Of a stretch of 64,000 bases of DNA, positions 56,297-64,000 are shown in pieces. A program made the translations under genes and the position numbers. Origin of the DNA: Linnemannia elongata (Eukaryota; Mortierellomycota; Mortierellomycetes; Mortierellales; Mortierellaceae); assembly GCA_036320915.1 (NCBI GenBank), contig JAXBDG010000002.1:1240001-1304000 (forward strand), read 5' to 3'. Every line of letters starts with the position of its first letter. The stretch's first letter is position 1. The notes beneath the pieces were generated by a model. The model did not search any database. It had not been told where the DNA came from and worked only from the letters and a program-made list of their open reading frames with translations.

Positions 56297-57488
56297 TTCT
56301 TGATAGGGGGTTGTTGTTTGTTGGAGTGTTTGTTGGTTGTTGTGGGCTGTTTTGGTCCTGTAGGAAATCCTTTGCTTATGTCTGGGTATTGCTTTGATCC
56401 CGTTGTTGGCGGAAGAAAGTGAGAGAGGTGTAAAGAAAGAAAGGTGAAGAAGAAGAAGAAAAAGAAGAAGAAATAAAGAGGGAAGGGGGTTTTTGCTCGT
56501 AAATAAGAAAACGATCGCAAGATAAGCATATGAGCAAGCGTGCAAGGTTTGGGCCAATCAACCAATCAACGATCCTGTCCGCCATGACTTATGGAACAAG
56601 AAAGCAGTCCCTTATTACTCAAATGTATGAGAATGTGTATTTGTATGTGGATGCATGTGGGTGTAAATTGCCCGTTCAGAGAACAAAGATCGGAGAAAGA
56701 AAAGGTGGCACGAAATTCCGAAGGCGATGGAGGATGGAAGGAGATGTGGGCGAAATGTTAATGGTACAGTTAACAAAAAGCCGTTGAGGATAGGAAACAA
56801 CGTGTCATCGTCATCGTCACCGATCGAAAGTGTATTCTCTATGCTGTCATATCGCGATGTTGCATCAATTGACTGTTACGGAGACTTTTTTTTTCTTATT
56901 TGTAAATGGCCAGCTCGCGATAGGGGCTGAGGTTTGTGGCTGTGGACTGTTCGAGCAAGCAAACAAAGCAATCAGGAGATTGGGAGTCGGTTGTGTGTCG
57001 CCCTCTAAAAACGTTTTTGCTCGCTTGTTCTTGTTTCTGGGTATATAGAAGACGGCATGACCCTGGAAAGAATGAAGAGAAAGAGAGTCAGCTCTCAGTG
57101 AATTCCCGTTAGGCGGCAAGGGGAAGACTCGGCTCCTCATTGGAAGTGTTCGAGACCACAAAGCAAAAAAGACAAAAAGTAGCACTCAAACCGAACCTGT
57201 CCTATACAACAAGTCGTTCTCCTAGTCAATGACATGACCAGGCAGGCGTCCACTCGAACAACTGCAAGAGGAAAAGAGACTAAAGCCAACAAGCGATGGG
57301 TCCGTGTGATCACTTCCTTTCTTTTCTCCACACAGCGAACAACAAAACCAGGTATATAAGAAGACAACAAAAAAAAGTACAAGACAAAACGCTTTCTATC
57401 ATACAACCTTTTCTTAACAAAGTACCCCCAATAATTTTCTCCTTTCATTATCCTCTTCCACTTTCTTTCAATAAGTACATCTACCACT
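56297..57488. other. Divergent promoter region (ILV1 / RRxSS protein)
   Basis: About 1.2 kb without a gene. It holds A/G-rich leader sequence upstream of ILV1 (56400-56480) and a TATATAAG motif at 57353-57360 serving the + strand gene. Confidence 0.5.
57353..57360 (+). promoter_or_regulatory. TATA box of the RRxSS protein gene
   Basis: TATATAAG about 130 bp before the ATG, followed by an A/C-rich leader. Confidence 0.6.
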
Positions 57489-58656
57489 ATGAGTGAGATC
57501 CCAGAAATACCAGATTACAACAAGATGTACCACACGTGGTCGTACTCTTCTTCTGATCCATTGGATTCCGTCCCAGAACCACAAATCCAGTCCACAACCT
57601 TGAACACCAACCCTCGTCTTCCTTCTCAGCCCATGAACACCACTGTCGACAACACCACTGTCGACAACACCACTGTCGACAACATCACTGTCGACAACAC
57701 CACTGTCGACAACACCACTGTCAACAACACCACTGTCAACAACTCCAATGGCTACGGTCCCTTGGACTATGGCCACGACCTGACTCCTGTAACAACAGCC
57801 CATACCAACAACACTGTCAATATGGCACCCTTCCAAGAACCAACCTCCAGCAATGACCAGCAGCGTACATCCAGCTCTAGCTCTGCCGGCCAAGTTCATC
57901 GCCGATCCTCTGTCGGCCACCTTCTCGACTGGATAATTGGTGTCGACAGCAGCCAGCAGATTCCTCTGCGCAAGACGGTCTCTCAGCCAGCAAACGCTAA
58001 TATCAGCAACAGTGGTCGTCGAAGAAGCTCGATTGCAAAGTTTTTGAAGCCTGACCCACAACCCAACGAGGGTAGCAGCGCTAACTTGGGTCGTCGACGG
58101 TCATCTGCCTTTACCTCCCTCGGATTCAAGACTGATGCTGGTGGTAATGAGCACAAAGGGTAAGATTCTGTCAACATTATACTCAAGGATAGGGCTAGAA
58201 CATTACCGTAACGATGATTATGCACGGGGCACATCCTTGTTCATGAGGGGGGAAGAATTTTTTTTCTTTCCTTGCCGTTGGGGGATTGAACAGTGTAGTT
58301 TTTGATTTTTTTTTTCGATCAGGTGTCAGTTCCGAAACAATGATATGTGACCCTCTCGACTCTCGAACAGAACGACAGTACCATTGCTAACATGTCCTAT
58401 TTTCTATCGACGCGCTCATTATGATTATTTACATTTGCTGCACTGTGCACAAAACCAGAGTAGGCCATACGCCAATGTAAGTCGCAGTCAGGCTGAATAT
58501 ATGGACCGTATCCGCGAGGCTGAGAGGAATATGCACCTCACCCACAACAAGGACGGACTGCCTCTCCCCAAGGACAACACGATGCAAGCCGGAGGCAGAC
58601 GCCGCTCCTCCGTTGCAAAAATCCTGGGTTTCGACAAACCCCTCCTTGCTCGCTAA
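57489..58656 (+). CDS. Unknown protein with 5-residue tandem repeats and four RR-x-SS motifs
   Basis: Two exons (57489-58159, 58464-58656), 287 residues; no known domain recognised. After a short acidic, aromatic start (MSEIPEIPDYNKMYHTW) comes a run of seven NTTV[DN]-type pentapeptides encoded by a 15-bp repeat. The second half carries four similar blocks: HRRSSVGHLLDWIIG, GRRRSSIAKFLKPD, GRRRSSAFTSLGF and GRRRSSVAKILGFDKP. Each starts with an Arg-rich PKA/AGC-kinase type site followed by a short amphipathic stretch. Between the third and fourth lies SRSQAEYMDRIREAERNMHL, a predicted helix. The last block ends the protein. The acceptor at 58463 was chosen because it gives HKGPYANV; an acceptor three bases upstream would add one Arg. 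It may be a kinase-regulated, peripheral membrane or scaffold protein; that is inference. Confidence 0.72.
57636..57740 (+). repeat. 15-bp coding tandem repeat, 7 copies
   Basis: Unit AACACCACTGTCGAC, seven copies in frame with point differences (one ACATC, and GTCAAC in the last two). It encodes Asn-Thr-Thr-Val-Asp; each NTT is a potential N-glycosylation sequon, although no signal peptide is present. Confidence 0.95.
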
Positions 58657-59503
58657 CACACAAAAAAAAGTCTCACTTTTTTCCTTCCTCCTTTCGCTTG
58701 TTCTTATTGAGTGTGTGCCCCTACTTTTTCACGCAACACCCACCCTTCGTCCGCCTAGTCTTCATCAACCGAAATTAGCCTAGCGTGATGTTATTGCGTG
58801 AATGTAAATAAAACCATATTCTAGTCTCTATGTGAATTAAGGTTGTTGAGGTGGCCTAAGCCAATCCATGTCGCATCCCTTGATTTTTTTCTTGATACTT
58901 TTGTGCTTTGTCTTGCATGAACATTCGAGTTCAAACCAATACAAACAAACGTGAGTATTTTTGGAGGAGAAAGAAGAAACCCTTTTTTCCCTCCTACATT
59001 CTGTCTGCGACATGCGGAGAACACTGAGACATCCGTTTTCTCTCTCTCTCTCATTTTTTTCTTCATGTGGGTCGTGAGCTTGAAAGTGAGAGAAGGATTA
59101 AAACATTCCATTGAATCCTTGAACGTGGCACACTCCATCTACTCGTATCATTCGAACAAAGGGAACCAGGTGGTTCAGAAACCCGGAGTATTTGTCTTCT
59201 GTCTTTCTTTTTTTTTAATATTGTCTCATCCATCTATCCATCCAGAGTGCACTGATCGACAATTGGTTCAACCCTTCGAAACCAACCTCCGCGTTGCTCA
59301 ACATTTTTTTCCACCTCGCAATCGACTCACAAAGTATTAATTTCGACGCGTTCACTGGTAGATATAAAAGCGTTCTTGGTACGCGCGCACCTTTTCTAGC
59401 TCTTTACTCTCTCTTCAACACCTTTCTTCATACTCTTTCATCTCTAATCTCTTTTCCTTCCTTCTGTCTCGCTCCCCTCAAGGAAAGCACCCGTTAACTC
59501 AAG
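58657..59503. other. Intergenic region upstream of the aquaporin
   Basis: 3' UTR of the preceding gene, then about 600 bp with no gene, and the aquaporin promoter with a TATA box at 59363 and a CT-rich leader. Confidence 0.5.
59363..59369 (+). promoter_or_regulatory. TATA box of the aquaporin gene
   Basis: TATAAAA in GTAGATATAAAAGCG, about 140 bp before the start codon, followed by a CT-rich leader. Confidence 0.7.
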
Positions 59504-59771
59504 ATGCCGACCATGCCAAATATCATCAGACGTGCTAGTAGCAGTGGTCACATCAACCTTAGTAACCGCAAGGTGATCTCGGACCTCCAGCGATGGTACG
59601 TCCCCGCGATCGGCGAGTTCATTGGCACGGCCATGTTCTTATATCTCGCCGTTGGAGGTGCCGATGCCGTCTCCCGTGGTACCACCGAGGGAACGTAAGT
59701 CCTCTTCTTTATTTTCCTTGGCTCGAAATACTTGCATGTTGGGTTTGTTTTGCCTATTTGCCTTAACACCT

Positions 59772-59809
<38 letters not shown>

Positions 59810-60791
59810 TACCATTCCTATTCCTCTTCAATTTACTCTATCCTCCATGCGCACAACAGAGGAGTGTTGGGTATCGCATTCGCGTTCGGAATCGGACTGA
59901 TGGTGACCGCCTGGGCATTCGGAAGAATCAGTGGCGCCCTCTTCAACCCCGCCATCACCCTGTCCTGCCTCATCACCGGAAACCTCTGTGTTGCCAAGGC
60001 CTGCATGTACTTTGTCTGCCAACTCTTGGGAGCCTGTCTTGGTGTCGCCATGGCCCGTGGTAACACCCCCGGAAATGTTAAACTTGGAGTCATTAACTAC
60101 CTTGTAAGTTTGAGGAAGGATTTGTGGTTGGAGTAAAAGGAGGGAGGGCGAAGCGAGTGATTCATGTTTCTTATGTTTTGATTTTTGTGTGTTCACTGAG
60201 CAAATGATATAAATGTGATCACTCACTCACTCACTCAACAAAAAAAAACTAAAACTTTCTCTTGACTTTCACGCCCTCAAATGCCTTTGTATCCCTCTCG
60301 CATAGCAAAACGGAGAATCACTGGCACGCGGTTTCTTTCTCGAATTTTGGCTGACCTGCATCCTCTGCTTCGTCTACCTCATGACAACCGAGGAGCGTTC
60401 AAAATCCTCCTTCATGGCACCCCTCCCCATCGGATTCACCCTTTTCTCCTGCCATTTGTTCGCCACCCGTTACGACAATGCCTCCATCAACCCCGCCCGT
60501 GCCTTTGCAACTTCTCTGGTCTCGAGACAGTTCACCCGCGACCATTGGATCTATTGGATCGGACCCTTTGGCGGTGGCATCATGGCGGCAGCCTTGTATA
60601 TCTTCTTTTGTTACTTTGATTTCGATATTGTCACGGCTGCGAATAAGGCCCAGCATCGCGCTGAGGTTGCTGCTGCCCCGGGAGAGACGGTCAAGGTGGA
60701 TGTTATTGATGCAAACAAGATTGCGGTTGGAACTTCCACTGGGAACCAAGTTGGTCCCGTTTCTGGGGGCGAGGCTTATCGTCGGGCTTAG
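59504..60791 (+). CDS. Aquaporin (orthodox, MIP family)
   Basis: Plasma- or internal-membrane water channel. Three exons (59504-59694, 59860-60103, 60306-60791), 306 residues, six hydrophobic helices. The N-terminal ~30 residues include RRASSSGH, a possible phosphorylation site. Helix 1 is WYVPAIGEFIGTAMFLYLAV. The first NPA loop is SGALFNPAITLSCLI (NPA 93-95). The second is NASINPARAFATSLV (NPA 207-209, selectivity Arg210). The residue after NPAR is Ala, not the Asp of glycerol facilitators, so the orthodox water-channel subgroup fits best. The C-terminal ~60 residues are cytosolic and Val/Ala-rich. Intron 1 ends with a 31-base T run (59776-59806) and its acceptor. The water selectivity is inferred from motifs. 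Confidence 0.94.
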
Positions 60792-61301
60792 TTGAGAAGA
60801 GCGATAGGAGGTTTGTTTCCTTTATGTAATTAGTTTTTTTTTTATGTCTTTACTTTTTTTTTTTTTTTTTTTTTTGTAAATACTTTCTTTGAGGGTGTGC
60901 ATCAATATGCTGCCCCGTTCAAGCAATCTTAATAAGTAGTATTCTATAGACTACTAGACACCACTTTTTGTTCCTAACTCTCAGTAAAAAAAATAATAAA
61001 TAATAATAACCCATTGCAAACCATGTTTATGATTGAAGTGCTCAAGTTTATTTATGTGAATGCAGGGAGTGAAAAAAATGCTGGATGATGGATGAAGTGG
61101 AAAAAGTTTCGCGTAAACATCTAGGACCTGCCTAGAAGATAGGATTGGGATGATGATAATTTACAAGTAACGGACTCAAGGAGTGGAGTAAAGGAAAGAC
61201 CTTTGAGAGCTCACAGAGCCCACAAGGCTCAATAGGGAGGGGGGAGGGCCGGAAAGAAGGAAGGGGGGTGGCAACTGACGCAAAGCTAACCAGCAGCATG
61301 C
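60792..61301. other. Convergent 3' intergenic region
   Basis: 3' UTRs of the aquaporin and the double-psi beta-barrel gene with T runs at 60834-60843 and 60856-60876; nothing else seen. Confidence 0.5.
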
Positions 61302-61839
61302 TTAGATGTAGGACCACTCAATGTTAAGGATACCGGTGTCAAGATCACCAATGGCCTTGAATGCCTTGGGTGAGAGGTCAAGGGATCCATAGGCGCACTT
61401 GTCACCAGGGCAGGTATCGACGATGCGAGCCTCGACAGATTTGCCGTTGGCCTTGTTGGTGATGCGAACACGCTTGTTGCACTCGGGGTTTCCCCAGGAC
61501 TGGGAGCCCATCTGGTGAGCGTTCAGGGCGACGATGTTCTCGTTGTAGCCGTTCCAGTGGTAGTTGCATGAGCCATACGAGTCGGTGACTAGTTTTGCGA
61601 AAGAGGAGAGCAAAAGAGGGTTAGGATCGTGGTTTTAGGGGGTTCGAAGGTGAGTGAGATTGCGTGTGTATGATGAAGCGGGGGGGAACAAAAAACTTAC
61701 ACCAGGTAGCCTTGCCAGAGAAATCGGAAGAAGCGGCCTTGACCTTGGGCTCAGCGGTCTTGTTGACAGGGGCAGCGGTGGTGAAGGAAGCAACGGCCAA
61801 GGTGGCGGCAACCAAGAGGGTGGAGATGAACTTGACCAT
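61302..61839 (-). CDS. Small secreted double-psi beta-barrel (RlpA/expansin-like) protein
   Basis: Two exons (61839-61701, 61588-61302), 141 residues. The signal peptide is clear: MVKFISTLLVAATLAVASFT, cleavage near TTA-AP. The mature domain reads GKATWFTDSYGSCNYHWNGY, then VALNAHQMG, NPECNKRVRITNKANGKSV, EARIVDTCPGDKCAYGSLDL, SPKAFKAIGDLDTGILNIEW. This is the barwin/DPBB pattern with the ARIVDTCPGC-like strand, the Asp that is catalytic in related endoglucanases and RlpA proteins (VDTC), and a D-L-S-x-x-AF motif. There is no expansin C-terminal carbohydrate-binding domain. Four Cys suggest two disulphides. Such proteins are often highly expressed fungal secreted or wall-associated factors; enzymatic activity is not established. 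Confidence 0.92.
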
Positions 61840-61956
61840 TTTGAGATATGTGTGTTGCGGGTAGGTGGAGGAGAGAAAAAGAGAGAGAAAGTTGAAGAAA
61901 ATGAAGAATGAGGATGAGTGAGTGAGAAGATGTCTTCGGTGGGCGTTGGTGTTTGT

Positions 61957-61963
61957 ATTTATA
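61957..61963 (-). promoter_or_regulatory. TATA box of the DPBB gene
   Basis: TATAAAT on the minus strand about 120 bp before the start codon. Confidence 0.65.
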
Positions 61964-63100
61964 TATGAATGGTGATGGTGTTTTTTTGAAGTTGCTGGGA
62001 CCTCAATCGATTTGGTAGCGGAGGATCGAGCACTGTACGAGAGGAGTTGAACTTTGAGAGTTGCGAGTTGCGAGTGCCAGTGCCCCGGACCTGAATGATC
62101 GCCACTTTTGGTGTTTGTGTGTGTTGTGTGTGTTTGAGTGTTCATTGACTTTGCGGGTGAATGAGTAAGAAACCAAGCAAGGACGCGTATATTTGTGTGT
62201 GTTAGAGAAAGTTAGCCAGTCCGTTGTAGCGTTGTTCTGTGTCCCGTTCCTGTCTGATAACTGACCACCACCATCACAATCGCCTTATTTTGTTCGTTTT
62301 CTTGGTCCCTGGTCCATCTGAGATCCAAACCGTTCTTCTGCACCAAACGCAAAAGGGTGGGACGACCATCGATGGACTTGAGTTTTTCAAAGCGGAGAAA
62401 CGCAACCTTCACTCTCAAGTCTCAACGGACGTGTGCACTGGAGTGTTTATGCCCATTCAAGGCAGTCCTCTGCTGTTGTTCACGCTCACAACGCATTAAG
62501 GAGTTTTTCTAAAAAAAAAGGCGTTAGAAACTCGCTCGATACTCGTTGCTGTCCGTGTCTGCGTTTTGCTGTCAGCGTAGTCTGTCGGTAAGAAAACTTT
62601 GGCCAAGAGCCATTGGGGACCCTGCATTTTTTCTTTCATTCCTTTGAACCCGACTCCGCTTTTTGTGTCTCCCTTTTTCTTGATCTGTCTGTTCAACCTC
62701 TTCACCTCAGATCCCTGTGTAGCAGAGGAATAAGAATCACACTCAAGCAGAATGAGCGTCAGTCTTCAAGGGCGGGAACTGAAAAATTGGCTGTGTCTCA
62801 CGTTCCTTTCCCTTGCCTTTTTGCTTTCGTTACAACAGAGCACGGCCTATACTTCCTTGATGTTTTATTCCGACCTTAATAGTGCCAACCCCTCCCCTGG
62901 CGCGAAAGCGTTGTATGAAACTGCGGTGTGATCTGAACAGTGAATTGATTACTAAATGAAGAGCAGAAGGCATCCTATGCCGGGTGTCGCTTGGACTGAA
63001 GGGAAAAATAGAAAGTGACCCTGACTGAAAAGAACAAAGGGGGTCTAAGACCAACACAACCATCCCAGCAACTATTCAACTTACCGAAAGAGCGGAGAGA

Positions 63101-63101
<1 letters not shown>

Positions 63102-63141
<40 letters not shown>
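63102..63141. repeat. (TG)20 microsatellite
   Basis: About 20 uninterrupted TG units, followed by a GAGA-rich stretch. Confidence 0.95.
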
Positions 63142-63143
<2 letters not shown>

Positions 63144-64000
63144 CGAGAGAGATGGAGAGATGGACGGAGAGCATCAAGAGAGGCTTATGTTTCTTTGATG
63201 GTTTTTGACTTTGTTATTGTTATTGTTTTTTTTTGTGTCACGACGATGTTTGGTTGCGTTTTAGTCGTTGCCGTCTCTTTTCGTCCATTCCACGCATGCT
63301 CGTTTGCACAATATGAAATAATAAAGTCGGTTGGCAACAGAATTAACGTCAAACATCCTGCAGGGGTAAGCGTTGATATGATTAGCCAGACAGGGGTTTA
63401 GGTCTGAATTGACTTTTTTTTTTATGGCTCCCCCTGTTGTTTATACATACTTTGTGCACTCTGTCACTTTCTCAGACATTGCCTTACTACTCACCACCAA
63501 TGGATGGCGTAGACAATAACGCATTTTAATAAAAGTGGATAGGTACTTTCCTTTCCTATGGCTGAGGAGATGAGAGAGAGAGAGGAGCGGTGCCCTTGTT
63601 TCTGAGGGATAATTGATGTGGACATAAAGTGGGTCTGTGGAGAATTCACATCAAGGCGTATGTTTGTTGACTGTGGGGGTGAATTGTGAGTAACAAACGA
63701 GGGTGTCTAGACCTTTCTCGTTTGCTATTTGTCTAGGTGGCACCTATAGTATGTCTGATGCAAACGAAAGCTGGTCGATTTAAGGTGTCGACTGTAGTAT
63801 TAACTTTCGGTTGTGATGTACAATACTAAAGAGATAGTCTTCTGTCCAGTGGACATGAATGGGGGTGTGTATGTCACCTTCCTGTTCTTTGTTTGTTTTG
63901 ATCAGTAGCTAATGATCAAAGGAGGGCGAAAAAATCGGTGAAATTAGTGGCGTTCGTCTTCACTGCGCACACGCAAACCTGAATTTTCAAGCTGAGAAAC

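Larger units (their letters stand above)
61840..64000. other. Terminal region without recognisable gene
   Basis: Promoter of the DPBB gene (to about 62100), then about 1.9 kb in which I see no gene, tRNA or transposon structure. The only distinct feature is a (GT)n microsatellite. It may contain the promoter of a gene beyond the window. Confidence 0.5.

Noticed and set aside
63015..63401. 128-codon ORF over the TG microsatellite
   Set aside because: The frame is created by the TG repeat; no start context, domain or conserved composition.
1..64000. CRISPR array, bacterial operon or plasmid origin
   Set aside because: The window is eukaryotic, with spliceosomal introns in most genes, and no regularly spaced repeats were seen.

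Overview
The window is nuclear DNA of a filamentous, early-diverging fungus; a Mortierella-like Mucoromycota member is my best guess. The reasons are: most genes are cut by 1-9 short GT-AG introns, intergenic DNA is full of long A/T homopolymers and CT-rich leaders, one gene is a GPI-type chitin deacetylase, and NDUFAF7/MidA, a FLAD1-type FAD synthase and fungal-type threonine deaminase and aquaporin genes occur together. The species is inferred, not shown. Exon coordinates were derived by hand from splice signals plus reading-frame continuity. Every multi-exon model sums to a multiple of three; only the first exon of TAF2 stays open.

Layout. 0-7 kb: 3' part of ribosomal protein eS6 (+), an Opi3-type phospholipid methyltransferase (-), an F-box/JmjC protein (-), a 546-bp foldback transposon with a 9-bp target duplication, and a RidA-family deaminase (-). 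7-20 kb: FAD synthase with a decayed molybdopterin-binding-like domain (-), a Yip1/YIPF5 protein (+), a long pyrimidine-rich leader, chitin deacetylase (+), NDUFAF7-like methyltransferase (+) and a SpoU/MRM1 rRNA methyltransferase with a ~590-residue N-terminal extension (-). 20-29 kb: an unknown Ser/Ala-rich protein, then an accessory block made of a LINE-type retrotransposon that has lost its reverse transcriptase and sits inside a tRNA-Ile(AAT) gene, whose first 25 bp are duplicated on the far side of the element. 29-46 kb: methionine aminopeptidase 1 (-), a ~2,500-residue TAF2 carrying four tandem bromodomains (+), cytochrome c (-), a secreted Cys-rich protein (-) and CTP synthase (+). 46-49.7 kb: a poorly organised stretch with one hypothetical gene and coding-like debris. 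49.7-64 kb: mitochondrial PP2C (PDP/Ptc5-like, +), lipoate-protein ligase (+), threonine deaminase (-), an RRxSS-motif protein (+), an orthodox aquaporin (+), a small secreted double-psi beta-barrel protein (-), and about 2 kb without a recognisable gene.

Functional links are loose, as expected for a fungal chromosome. Several products act in mitochondria (NDUFAF7, MRM1, cytochrome c, PDP-type phosphatase, lipoate ligase, probably threonine deaminase). Lipoate ligase and the PDP-type phosphatase, next to each other, both act on 2-oxoacid dehydrogenase complexes. The most notable items are the tetra-bromodomain TAF2 and the tRNA-embedded LINE.
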